The position numbers were made by a program, and so were the translations under genes. 64,000 nt of DNA from positions 2,542,001 through 2,606,000 of the forward strand of contig NZ_AP026442.1 in assembly GCF_027923705.1 (NCBI RefSeq), read 5' to 3'. Position 1 is the stretch's first letter; each line of letters begins with the position of its first letter. This document shows, piece after piece, positions 31,376-39,830 of the stretch. The notes beneath the pieces are model-generated. The model saw nothing but the letters and a program-made list of their open reading frames with translations. It did no database searches and was not told the DNA's origin. This stretch comes from Cellulomonas sp. NTE-D12. Lineage in GTDB: Bacteria > Actinomycetota > Actinomycetes > Actinomycetales > Cellulomonadaceae.

Positions 31376-34300
31376 GTGCGTCTGACCGTCCTCCATGCCG
31401 ACAAGGGGCCGAACCCGGTACGAGCGACCGACGTGGAGGTCCACGCGGGGACGTCGGTGGCGACGCTGCGCACGGAGGTCGCGCGGCTCACCGGCCGACC
31501 GGAATGGGCTTCCCTCACGACCACCCTGACGGTCGACGGCATCCCCGTGGACGACTCGCACCCCGCCGGCCTCACCCCGGTGCTGCCGGGGGCTGTGCTG
31601 TCGGTCGGCGCTCCCAGCGCCGTGCCGCCGGAACGGCGCTGGCCGACGTGCGCACGCCACCTGGCGGTGGTCGCCGGGCCGGACTCCGGCACCGTGCTGC
31701 CGCTCGGGCTCGCGCGCAGCACCACCGTGGGCCCCGGCGAAGAGCTGGTGGTCCGGGACGACGTCTGGCAGTCGCCGCTGCGGCTCCGCGTGCGTGCGGC
31801 GCGCCGGCGGGGGACGCGTACCGGACGGCGGCACGGGCCCGTGGTGCTCGTGCGGACCACAGGTGACGCTGTCCTGGCGCGACGGGGGTCCACCCGCACC
31901 CGGCGCCTGCCCCTTCGGCACTGGGCGCGCTGGCCGCTCGGGGCCGCGGTGCACGTCGGGAGCAGCGTCCTCGAGCTGCGGGACGTCGCCGCGCCACCGG
32001 GATCCGGTGCACCGCCGAGCCAGGACACCGCCCCGCACGGTCCGGCACGCACCGCGGAACCGAGGGGCCGACGTGGCCGCCGCGGCGGCGGGTTCGCGGC
32101 GATGGCGGCGTCGACCGTGGGCACCACGGTGACCGGCGTGGTCCTCGCGGTCGCCGTGCACCAACCTCTGCTCGCCCTGACGAGCCTCACGGGACCGCTC
32201 CTGTGGTGGGCGAACCGACGGACGGTGCCGGCGGCACCGGAATCGCCGGAGAACGCGGTGGACGGCGGACCGCCCGACATCCCGGCCCTGCGCGTCGCCG
32301 TGGCGCTCGGCGCTCCCGGGACCGATCTGACGGTCCCGGCGCCGTGGGACGACGACGGCTGCCTCGCGGTGGTCGGTGCGGCGGAGCCCGTCCTCGCGGC
32401 GGCGCGGGCCATCGTGCTGGGCGAGCTCGGCAGCCGTGGGGCGTGCAGCGTCACGGTCCGCGGTCGCCACGTGCCCGACTGGGCCTGGCTGGTCTGGAGC
32501 GGTGCTGCCTCCCGCGCGCTCCCCGGCACGGGTACGTCAGGGGCCCACGCGGGCCCGTCGCCACGGGCTCTGGTCGTGGTGGACGGTGGCGAGAGTGCCG
32601 CGGAGGTGACGCGGTGGCGCGCTCACGCCCCGGCGACGCAGCGGCTGCTCTGGGTGGGCAGAGGAGGCGCCGCTGCGCCGGCGTGGTGCCGGAACGTGCT
32701 CACCGTGACGGCCGCCGGTTCCGTGCTGCGATCGGGCGACGGAGCTCCACGGGTCGTGCCGAGCGTGGGGGTCCGGGCCGACGTCGCAGAGGCGCACGCG
32801 CGAGCGCTGGGCCGTGCGATGCAGGCACCGGGTGCAGCGGTCGCCGAGCCGTCGACCGCCGTGGACGGCATCCGGCTCAGCCGTTGCCCCGACGCGACAG
32901 CGCTGGTGGACCTGCCCGGGACGGCCGCGGCGGAGCCGTCAGCGGTCGCGGCGGCCTGGTCGGCACCGCCGCCCGGGCTGAGGACACCTTTCGGGGAGGG
33001 GCCGGACGGCCGCGCCGTGTGGCTCGACCTGGTCCGCGACGGACCCCACGCCGTGGTGGCCGGCACCACCGGTGCGGGCAAGTCGGAGCTGCTGACCACG
33101 CTCGTGCTCGGGCTGGCCCTGACGTACCCACCCCGGCGCCTGGCCGTCCTGCTCGTCGACTTCAAGGGCGGCACTGGCCTGCCGGGACTCACCACCCTTC
33201 CGCACGTGGTCGGCCGGCTCTCGGACCTGGACGCGGCCGGCGCGCGGCGCGTGCTGCTCGGCCTGGGGGCGGAGCTGCGGCGCCGCGAGCGGATCGTGGC
33301 GCGCGCGGGGGTGCGTGACGTCGACGAGCTGCAGCCCGCCGTCGGCTGCCCTGTCCCGCCGCGGCTGCTCGTGGTGATCGACGAGTTCCGCGCACTGGCC
33401 GACGACCTGCCGGAGCTCGTGCCCGGGCTCGCGCGGGCCGCCGCGCAGGGCCGCTCGCTCGGGGTGCACCTGGTGCTGGCGACCCAGCGCCCGGCCGGTG
33501 CCGTGCCGGCAGAGCTGCGAGCCAACGTCTCGCTCCGGGTGGCGCTCCGGGTGGTCGACCCCGCCGACTCCGTGGACCTGGTCGGCGTCCCGGACGCGGC
33601 CCGGATCGATTCCGGCACGCCGGGTCGGTGCGTCCTCGTCCGTGGTGGGGGTGCCGCGGAGGCCGTCCAGGTCGCACGGGCTGGCGCATCCGGCCGACAC
33701 CGCCGCGTCCAGCTCGCCAGGCCCGCGGCGGAAGCGGTCGGCGCCGGGCGGGCGGGACCCGCGTGGACGCCTCCCGCGCGGGACGCCGGAACTGCGCCCG
33801 ACCCGGTCGCCCGCTGGGTCGCCGCGGTCAGGGCTGCCGCGGTCGACATGCCTCCTCCCGACGTCCCCTGGCTTCCCGAGCTGCCCGAACGCGTCGCCCT
33901 CGCGGACCTGACGCCCGGCCCCGGACTGGCGCTCGCGCTGGCAGACGTGCCGGAGGAGCAGCGTCGGACGACCGTCCGCTGGCGGCCGGACGACGGCCAC
34001 CTCCTCGTGCTGGGAGGGCCGCGCTCCGGGCGCAGCACGACGTTGGTCGCCGTCGGCCGGCAGGCTCTCGTCTCGGGCAGGGACGTGCACGCCCTGGGCC
34101 TGCCACCGTCCGCGGTCGAAGCGCTGCGAGCAACGGTCCCGGAGGGGCTCGGCACGGTGGCCGCGGTCGACGACGTGGTGACGGCTGCTCGGCTGCTCGA
34201 TGCCCTGACGCGCGGACTTCCGGCGTCCGAACGTCCGGTGCTGCTGGTCGACGGGCTCGACCGGGCGCTCGACCAGCTCGCCTCGGTGGCGCGCGGTGCC

Positions 34301-35260
34301 GGGGTGCCGCTGCTCACCTCGCTCTGGGAGCGCTCGGACCCACCGGTCTGCGTGGCGGCGAGCGCGCCGGTGTCGCCGCTGAGCAGCCGGCTGCTCGGCG
34401 CCTTCCCCGACCGCTTGGTCCTGGGGGTCGCCGATCCGACGCTCGACGCGCTGGCAGGTGTCCCCCCGGCACTGAGCGCGCCGCGCCTCGCGCCGGGCAG
34501 GGCGGTCCACGTCCGCGCTGCTGGAGCCCTCCTGTGCCAGGTCGCCCTCCCCGACGCCGACCAGGCGACCCCGCCCGCTCAGCGGCGGGCGAGCCCTCTG
34601 CGGCTCTGTGCGCCCCCGAGCACCGCACCCTGGAGCGGCGCACCGGCGCGTCTGACCGCGGACTGCCGCCTGCACGTCCCGCTCGGGCTGGGCGGGGACG
34701 GGCACGGCGTCGTCGAGGTCGACCTGACCGACTCGCTGCTGGTCGCAGGGCCCGCCGGTTCTGGGCGCAGCACCGCTCTGGCGGGCATCGCCAGAGCCCT
34801 GGAGCACCTCGGCATCGCCACGTGCGGAGCGGCGGAGCTGCTCGATACCTCCTCCGGCGCGCCACCGGGACGGCTGCTCGAGACGCTCCGTCCGGGTGGT
34901 GAGGTGGTCCTCGTCCTCGACGACCTCGACGACCTCGAGCGGATGGACGCTCACCTCGCCCAGGAGCTCGCCGAACGGCTCGGCGCGCAGCGTCGCGCGG
35001 CCGGCGGGGCACCGCTTCTCCGCGTGGTGGCGGCGACGTCGACCGCGCACGCCGTCGCCAGCTACCGCGGGCTGGTCCCGACGATGCTGCGTTCCCGCCG
35101 CCTCGTCGTCCTCGATCCGCGGGAGCCCGGTTCCCTCGACCTCATCGGTTCGCAGGCACGCTGGCTCGTCGACCCCGTCGGAGGACGACCCGGGCGCGGG
35201 GTGCTGCGCCGGGACGGGGACGTCGCTCCCGTGCAGCTCTGGGGCCCGCACGCCGACTGA
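31376..35260 (+). CDS. FtsK/SpoIIIE-type ATPase, EssC/EccC-like, three ATPase domains
   Basis: A 1,294-residue protein related to the motor ATPases of type VII secretion. In order: a beta-grasp/ubiquitin-like segment (about 1-85), a FHA-like segment (LAVVAGPDSGTVLPL, about 95-190), two hydrophobic helices (about 240-285), then ATPase domain 1 with Walker A GTTGAGKSE (about 563-571), LLVDFKGGTGL and Walker B RLLVVIDEFRAL. Domains 2 (GGPRSGRST, about 880) and 3 (GPAGSGRST, about 1124) have arginine in place of the Walker A lysine. GTG 31376 excludes ~500 upstream codons that lie opposite the two-component genes. No WXG100, EccB, EccD or mycosin gene is adjacent. Confidence 0.85.
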   Translation: MRLTVLHADKGPNPVRATDVEVHAGTSVATLRTEVARLTGRPEWASLTTTLTVDGIPVDDSHPAGLTPVLPGAVLSVGAPSAVPPERRWPTCARHLAVVAGPDSGTVLPLGLARSTTVGPGEELVVRDDVWQSPLRLRVRAARRRGTRTGRRHGPVVLVRTTGDAVLARRGSTRTRRLPLRHWARWPLGAAVHVGSSVLELRDVAAPPGSGAPPSQDTAPHGPARTAEPRGRRGRRGGGFAAMAASTVGTTVTGVVLAVAVHQPLLALTSLTGPLLWWANRRTVPAAPESPENAVDGGPPDIPALRVAVALGAPGTDLTVPAPWDDDGCLAVVGAAEPVLAAARAIVLGELGSRGACSVTVRGRHVPDWAWLVWSGAASRALPGTGTSGAHAGPSPRALVVVDGGESAAEVTRWRAHAPATQRLLWVGRGGAAAPAWCRNVLTVTAAGSVLRSGDGAPRVVPSVGVRADVAEAHARALGRAMQAPGAAVAEPSTAVDGIRLSRCPDATALVDLPGTAAAEPSAVAAAWSAPPPGLRTPFGEGPDGRAVWLDLVRDGPHAVVAGTTGAGKSELLTTLVLGLALTYPPRRLAVLLVDFKGGTGLPGLTTLPHVVGRLSDLDAAGARRVLLGLGAELRRRERIVARAGVRDVDELQPAVGCPVPPRLLVVIDEFRALADDLPELVPGLARAAAQGRSLGVHLVLATQRPAGAVPAELRANVSLRVALRVVDPADSVDLVGVPDAARIDSGTPGRCVLVRGGGAAEAVQVARAGASGRHRRVQLARPAAEAVGAGRAGPAWTPPARDAGTAPDPVARWVAAVRAAAVDMPPPDVPWLPELPERVALADLTPGPGLALALADVPEEQRRTTVRWRPDDGHLLVLGGPRSGRSTTLVAVGRQALVSGRDVHALGLPPSAVEALRATVPEGLGTVAAVDDVVTAARLLDALTRGLPASERPVLLVDGLDRALDQLASVARGAGVPLLTSLWERSDPPVCVAASAPVSPLSSRLLGAFPDRLVLGVADPTLDALAGVPPALSAPRLAPGRAVHVRAAGALLCQVALPDADQATPPAQRRASPLRLCAPPSTAPWSGAPARLTADCRLHVPLGLGGDGHGVVEVDLTDSLLVAGPAGSGRSTALAGIARALEHLGIATCGAAELLDTSSGAPPGRLLETLRPGGEVVLVLDDLDDLERMDAHLAQELAERLGAQRRAAGGAPLLRVVAATSTAHAVASYRGLVPTMLRSRRLVVLDPREPGSLDLIGSQARWLVDPVGGRPGRGVLRRDGDVAPVQLWGPHAD

Positions 35261-35270
35261 CCGGCGACGC

Positions 35271-35774
35271 TCAGCGCCGCCCCTCCTGACCGGCCGCCGC
35301 GCGCGGAGGGCTCGTGCGGTCGGTCCAGGACACGACGGACCGCTGCAGCAGGAACGCGACCACGAGGACGCCCAGAGCGACTCCGACGGCTGGCCACGGC
35401 GCCGGCGCGGTGCGCCATGAGGCCACCGCCATGGCGGCGATCAGCACGTGCACGGTGATCACCGGGCTGCGCGCCCACCGTCGCCCCGCCAGCAGCGCCC
35501 GACCGGCGGCGCCGAGGACCGCGGCCAGACCGGTGGCGAGGACGGCGAGCGCCACCGACGCGGCAGCGAGCTCGGTCCCGCGCACAACCACCACGACCAG
35601 GGCGACCACGGCGGCTGCCGCGCCGAGCGCCTCCACCCAGACGGCCACCACGACCGCCCACACCAGCCGAGGCCTGCCGGCGGTCTCGTCGGACTGCCGT
35701 GAGGTACGACGTCCCGACGGCGAGGACCCGGAGGGCCGCGACCCCGTCGAGCGGGCGTCCGAGGAGGGTGGCAC
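35271..35774 (-). CDS. Small four-helix membrane protein, unknown function
   Basis: A 167-residue protein: a ~38-residue Ser/Arg-rich polar lead, then four hydrophobic segments (about 38-63, 70-92, 102-118, 124-143) and a basic tail. The family is not recognised; it resembles the small uncharacterised membrane proteins common in actinobacteria. GTG at 35774 is the only long reading; the lead may be shorter in reality. It converges on the EssC-like gene with a 10-base gap and is divergent from whiB1. Confidence 0.6.
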   Translation of the reverse strand: MPPSSDARSTGSRPSGSSPSGRRTSRQSDETAGRPRLVWAVVVAVWVEALGAAAAVVALVVVVVRGTELAAASVALAVLATGLAAVLGAAGRALLAGRRWARSPVITVHVLIAAMAVASWRTAPAPWPAVGVALGVLVVAFLLQRSVVSWTDRTSPPRAAAGQEGRR

Positions 35775-36228
35775 GGCGACGACCCTACGGCCCCCGGGGC
35801 CGTATAGCAGATCCCAGACGTGGCGATGACCAGACCGTCACCAGATTGCCTAGGTCCTTTGTCCTACGTTCACCAGTCGGCAACCTTCGCCCGCCGGCGT
35901 GACCTGGCCCACATCGCCTCGACGCCACTGCCGGGCGGGTCGCGATCGCTGCGGCACCCCTGGTCAGCGCCCTGATTTGGAAATTCATGGGCTGACCTGG
36001 ACGAACGTCCGGACGTGCCCCCACCCGGTGCCGTCCCGTCCGCTCAGCACGTGCACAGGTGTGACGAACGCCTCACTCGTCACGGGGTCGAAACGTTCCC
36101 GTAACCCTTGTGCGGGCCCGCCGCGGATGTGAACCTTGACGCAGCAAGTCATCCCACCCCCACTTTCTCGCGGCTGTCCGCCATGCCCCCGACCGGGCAG
36201 CCGGACCGTCGTGTGCCAAGGAGATGTC
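35775..36228. other. 454-base intergenic region upstream of whiB1
   Basis: No gene is seen. Contents: a perfect 9 bp palindromic hairpin at 35786-35804 (TACGGCCCC-C-GGGGCCGTA), which would lie in the 5' leader of the small membrane protein gene; an AT-richer patch near 35975-35990; and TGTGA-N8-TCACT at 36060-36077, a poor match to a CRP site because the spacer should be six. The region must hold the whiB1 promoter, which I could not place. Confidence 0.5.
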
Positions 36229-36477
36229 ATGGACTGGCGCCACCGCGCAGCGTGCCTCGACGAGGACCCCGAGCTCTTCTTCCCGATCGGCAACACCGGC
36301 CCCGCGCTCGTGCAGATCGAGGAGGCCAAGGCGGTCTGCCGTCGCTGCGAGGTCGTGGACACCTGCCTGAAGTGGGCGATCGAGACCGGTCAGGACGCCG
36401 GTGTCTGGGGCGGTCTGTCCGAGGACGAGCGCCGGGCCCTCAAGCGCCGCACCGCACGCCAGCGCCGCGCCAGCTGA
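36229..36477 (+). CDS. whiB1: WhiB1-type iron-sulfur transcription regulator
   Basis: An 82-residue protein binding a [4Fe-4S] cluster that in mycobacteria responds to nitric oxide, interacts with the primary sigma factor and is essential. Cluster cysteines are Cys9, Cys37, Cys40 and Cys46, the same numbering as M. tuberculosis WhiB1; the GVWGG turn is at 59-63 and the basic tail KRRTARQRR follows. ATG 36229 has AAGGAG five bases upstream; an in-frame start 31 codons earlier has none and would add an unrelated lead. It converges with pdtaS, as in mycobacteria, which supports orthology. Confidence 0.96.
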   Translation: MDWRHRAACLDEDPELFFPIGNTGPALVQIEEAKAVCRRCEVVDTCLKWAIETGQDAGVWGGLSEDERRALKRRTARQRRAS

Positions 36478-36567
36478 GCCGAGCGCCGCACCCCAGCAGC
36501 CCGCCCGCGTCGGCGTCCCGCGCGGATTGACCGCGGGCGGCCGCTGCTTCGCACCCGATCGAGCCTC

Positions 36568-36598
36568 AGGACCGGCCGCCTACCGGCGAGCCGGTCCT
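36568..36598. terminator. Bidirectional terminator hairpin between whiB1 and pdtaS
   Basis: Arms AGGACCGGC and GCCGGTCCT (9 bp) continue as CGCC/GGCG with one bulged A, giving a 13 bp stem with TACC loop. It lies between two convergent stop codons. No T-run, as is usual in GC-rich genomes. Confidence 0.6.
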
Positions 36599-36623
36599 GC
36601 TGCTCTCCGGGCAGCACCGCACG

Positions 36624-38108
36624 TCAGGCCACGGTGGCCGCATCCCGGTTGACCCGCAGCCGAGCCTCGAGCTCGACGCTGGTGCCGCCGCCGGGCCGCG
36701 GACGCCACGCGATGGACCCCCGCAGCTCGTTCCGCACCAGCGTCGACACGATCTGGGTTCCGAGCCCGCTGCCGGCCCCCTTCTCGCTCGGGACGCCGGC
36801 ACCGTCGTCGGCCACCGTCACGTGCAGCAGGTCGCCGGCCCGCTCCGCGGTGATCTCCACGGTCCCCACCGCGCGGCCGCTGAACCCGTGCTCGACGGCG
36901 TTGGTCACCAGCTCGGTCAGCACCAGGGCGAGCGCCGTCGCGTCCTCCGCCCGGACCAGACCGAACGACCCGTGGACGCGGGTCCGCACGTGCGCACCGT
37001 CCTGCGTGGCCACGTCGGCCGCGAGGCGGAGGCTGCGCCCGATCAGGTCGTCGAACGGCACCGTCTCGTCGAGCGTCTGGGACAGCGTCTCGTGGACCAG
37101 GGCGATGGTGGCCACGCGGCGCTCCGCCTCGCCGAGCGCCTCCCGCGCCTCGTCGCTGCCGACCCGCCGGGACTGCAGCCGCAGCAGCGCCGCGACGGTC
37201 TGCAGGTTGTTCTTCACCCGGTGGTGGATCTCCCGGATCGTCGCGTCCTTGGTGATCAGCTCCCGTTCCCGGCGGCGCAGCTCGGACACGTCCCGGCACA
37301 GCAGCACGGCGCCGACGCGCTCGGTGCCCTCCGTCAACGGCACGGCGCGCAACGAGAGCGCCACACCCCGCGTCTCGACGTCCACCCGCCACGGCGCACG
37401 GCCCATCAGCACCAGGGGCAGCGACTCGTCGACCGTGGCGTCGGCGTCCAGCAGGTCGGTGGTCACCTCGATCAGGGAACGCCCGACGAGGTCGCCCAGC
37501 GCGCCCAGCCGGTGGAAGCACGACAGCGCGTTCGGGCTGGCGTAGAGCACCTCGCCCTCGCCGTTGAGCCGGATGAGACCGTCGGCCACGCGAGGTGCGC
37601 CGCGGCGAGGGCCGGTCGGCGCGTCCGCAGCGGGGAACTCGCCGCGCGCCACCATCCCGAGCAGGTCGTCGGCGGCCTCGACGAAGTTGAGCTCGAGCCG
37701 GCTCGGTGTCCGCGCGCCGCCCAGGTTGGTCTGGCGGGCCAGCACCGCGACCGCCCGTCCCTTACGGACCACCGGCACGGCTTCCTCCCGCACGGCGTAC
37801 TCGCCGAACCAGCGAGGCTCGCGCGACCGCTGCGACCGCTGCTCGTCGAGGGCCCGGAGCAGCTGCGCCCGCTGCCCCTCGGGCACCAGGGAGCCGACCA
37901 CGTCGTCGTAGTGCACCGTCGCGGCGGTCGACGGGCGCACCTGGGCGACCGCGACGAAGTCGCCCTCGGCGGTGGGCAGCCACAGCACCAGGTCGGCGAA
38001 CGCGAGGTCGGAGATCACCTGCCAGTCCCCGACCAGCAGGTGCAGCCACTCCAGGTCAGCCGGCTCGAGGCTGCCGTGCTTGTCGGCGAGCGTGCTCAGG
38101 GTTGACAC
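36624..38108 (-). CDS. pdtaS: Sensor histidine kinase, PdtaS-like (HisKA_2/HWE type), cytosolic
   Basis: A 494-residue soluble kinase with GAF-like (about 1-150) and PAS (about 175-275) domains but no membrane helix. The phospho-acceptor motif is EIHHRVKNNLQTVAALLRLQ (His295/296), typical of PdtaS, whose partner PdtaR is an antiterminator. The ATPase has LVLTELVTNAVEHGF (N-box) and VADDGAGVP. It is next to and convergent with whiB1 as in M. tuberculosis. No PdtaR gene is in the window. Start: ATG after a short gap that is divergent from the DUF2505 gene. Confidence 0.92.
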   Translation of the reverse strand: MSTLSTLADKHGSLEPADLEWLHLLVGDWQVISDLAFADLVLWLPTAEGDFVAVAQVRPSTAATVHYDDVVGSLVPEGQRAQLLRALDEQRSQRSREPRWFGEYAVREEAVPVVRKGRAVAVLARQTNLGGARTPSRLELNFVEAADDLLGMVARGEFPAADAPTGPRRGAPRVADGLIRLNGEGEVLYASPNALSCFHRLGALGDLVGRSLIEVTTDLLDADATVDESLPLVLMGRAPWRVDVETRGVALSLRAVPLTEGTERVGAVLLCRDVSELRRRERELITKDATIREIHHRVKNNLQTVAALLRLQSRRVGSDEAREALGEAERRVATIALVHETLSQTLDETVPFDDLIGRSLRLAADVATQDGAHVRTRVHGSFGLVRAEDATALALVLTELVTNAVEHGFSGRAVGTVEITAERAGDLLHVTVADDGAGVPSEKGAGSGLGTQIVSTLVRNELRGSIAWRPRPGGGTSVELEARLRVNRDAATVA

Positions 38109-38234
38109 CGGACCAGGGTAGGCGGCGAACGACCCGCCGCCGTGACCCGCGGCGGGATACCCTCACCCTCACCGACAAGCGCCCAGCGTCCCGCGGGCGC
38201 GGGTGGTGACGGACCCCCTCCGAGGAGGCTCACC

Positions 38235-38738
38235 GTGCAGCTGCGCGTGACCCTGGACCTGCCCACCGACCTCGCCGGCGCGGGTCGGATGCTCGCGGAC
38301 CCCGGCTACGTGCGCGCCAAGGTCGCCGCGACCGGTGACCCCGACGGTGAGGTGGTGGTGGCCGGCTCACCGGCGGACGGGTTCACCGTCACGACGCGAC
38401 GCTCGCTGCCGACGGACCAGATCCCGGCACAGCTGCGGTCCTTCGTCGGGGCGCGGATCGACGTGCGACAGGTCGAGGCGTGGGACGAGCCCGACGAGGA
38501 CGGCCGCCACGGCACCGTGGTGGTCGAGGTGGTCGGGGCCCCGGTGCGGCTGACGGGGCGCACCAGCCTGCGTGCCGTGACGCCGTACAGCTGCACGCTG
38601 ACCTACGACGGTGAGCTGAGGGCCGCGGTGCCCCTGTTCGGCGCCGCGGTGGAGAAGGCGGCAGCAGGCGCCGTCCGGGACGCGCTCGAGGCCGAGCAGG
38701 CCATCGCGGTTCGGTGGCTCGCGGAGAACGCGCGGTAG
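38235..38738 (+). CDS. DUF2505 domain protein
   Basis: A 167-residue cytoplasmic protein of the actinobacterial DUF2505 family, which has a START/SRPBCC-like fold and may bind a hydrophobic ligand; function unknown. Visible pattern: LRVTLDLPTDLAGAGRMLAD at the start, alternating beta strands (GEVVVAGSPADGFTVTTRR), and a C-terminal helix AVEKAAAGAVRDALEAEQAI. GTG is preceded by GGAGG six bases away; upstream in-frame ATG is within a poor context. Divergent from pdtaS. Confidence 0.78.
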   Translation: MQLRVTLDLPTDLAGAGRMLADPGYVRAKVAATGDPDGEVVVAGSPADGFTVTTRRSLPTDQIPAQLRSFVGARIDVRQVEAWDEPDEDGRHGTVVVEVVGAPVRLTGRTSLRAVTPYSCTLTYDGELRAAVPLFGAAVEKAAAGAVRDALEAEQAIAVRWLAENAR

Positions 38739-38747
38739 GGCGGACGA

Positions 38748-38763
38748 GGCGGGAAGCCCCGCC
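38748..38763. terminator. Short hairpin between convergent genes
   Basis: GGCGGG-AAGC-CCCGCC, a 6 bp perfect stem, in the gap between DUF2505 and the minus-strand lacI stop. Confidence 0.35.
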
Positions 38764-38766
38764 GGA

Positions 38767-39825
38767 TCAGCTCGAGGCCCGGACCACCAGGGTCGCCGGG
38801 AACACCTCGGGCTCCCGGGGCGGTCCGCCCGCGAGGAGGTCCAGCAACCGCTCGCCGGCAGCCCGTGCCATCGCCACCGCGGGCTGCACGACCGTCGTCA
38901 ACGGCGGGTGCGCGGTGGCCGCGACCCCCAGGTCGTCGTACCCGACGACCGCCACGTCCTCCGGCACGCGCTTCCCCCGCGCGGCCAGCGCAGCCATGGC
39001 CCCGACGGCGATGAGGTCGGACGCGGCCACGATGCCGTCGACGTCCGGGTGCTCGTCCAGCAGTCGGTGCGTCGCCGCCTGCCCGCCCGCGAGCGTGAAG
39101 TCGGCGTGCACGATGGCGTCCACCGGCCGGCCCTTCTCGGTCAGCGCCTTCCGCCAGCCCGCGAGCCGGTCGACGCCCGCCGACATGTCCGGCGGCCCTG
39201 CGATCATCGCGATCCGCCGCCGGCCGGTGTCGATGAGGTGGCGGGTCGCCTGGACCGAACCGTCGACGTTGTCCGTGTCGACGTACTGCTCGAGCCCGGT
39301 AGAGGCGCCGACCAGCGGCCGGCCGACGAACACGAGCGGTTGGGGCAGCTGCGCCAGGACGGCGTCGAGGTCTCCCCCACGGTGGTGGGAGACGACGATG
39401 GCACCGTCGACGTGACCGCCCTGGAGGAACCGCAACGTCCGCTCGGACTGCCCCGGCCGCGCGATCACCAGCACCACCTGCACGTCGGAGTCGGCGAGCG
39501 AGCTCGACAGCCCCTGCAGCACGGCCAGCACGAACGGGTCGGACAGCGCCAGCTCGTCGGGCTCGGGCACCACCAGCGCGATCGAGTCCGTGCGGCGCGT
39601 GACCAACGACCGTGCCGCACGGTTCGGCGAGTAGCCGAGGTCCAGCACGGCGGCGTTGACCGCGGCGAGGGCCGCGGGCGAGACGCGATCGCCGCCGTTG
39701 ATCGCCCGTGACGCCGTGGACCGGGAGACGCCCGCCCGTGCCGCGACCTCCTCGAGGGTGGGAGGGACCACGGCGACCCCACCGTGCTGGTGCGTCTGGC
39801 GGGGCCGCCCGTCCCTCAGCCGCAC
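38767..39825 (-). CDS. LacI family regulator, last gene of cello-oligosaccharide-like ABC operon
   Basis: A 352-residue repressor. The helix-turn-helix TLEEVAARAGVSRSTASRAINGG is followed by LGYSPNRAARSLVTRRTDSIALVVPEPDE and a periplasmic-binding-type sensor domain. More than half the residues, including the whole recognition helix, match the regulator at 43677-44726, so both probably bind the same operators. GTG 39825 lies five bases after the permease stop; the longer reading upstream is inside the permease. As the fourth cistron it would be made along with the transporter. Confidence 0.92.
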   Translation of the reverse strand: MRLRDGRPRQTHQHGGVAVVPPTLEEVAARAGVSRSTASRAINGGDRVSPAALAAVNAAVLDLGYSPNRAARSLVTRRTDSIALVVPEPDELALSDPFVLAVLQGLSSSLADSDVQVVLVIARPGQSERTLRFLQGGHVDGAIVVSHHRGGDLDAVLAQLPQPLVFVGRPLVGASTGLEQYVDTDNVDGSVQATRHLIDTGRRRIAMIAGPPDMSAGVDRLAGWRKALTEKGRPVDAIVHADFTLAGGQAATHRLLDEHPDVDGIVAASDLIAVGAMAALAARGKRVPEDVAVVGYDDLGVAATAHPPLTTVVQPAVAMARAAGERLLDLLAGGPPREPEVFPATLVVRASS

Positions 39826-39830
39826 GGTGC

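Noticed and set aside
36060..36077. CRP site upstream of whiB1
   Set aside because: TGTGA and TCACT are separated by eight bases, not six, so the half-sites are out of register.
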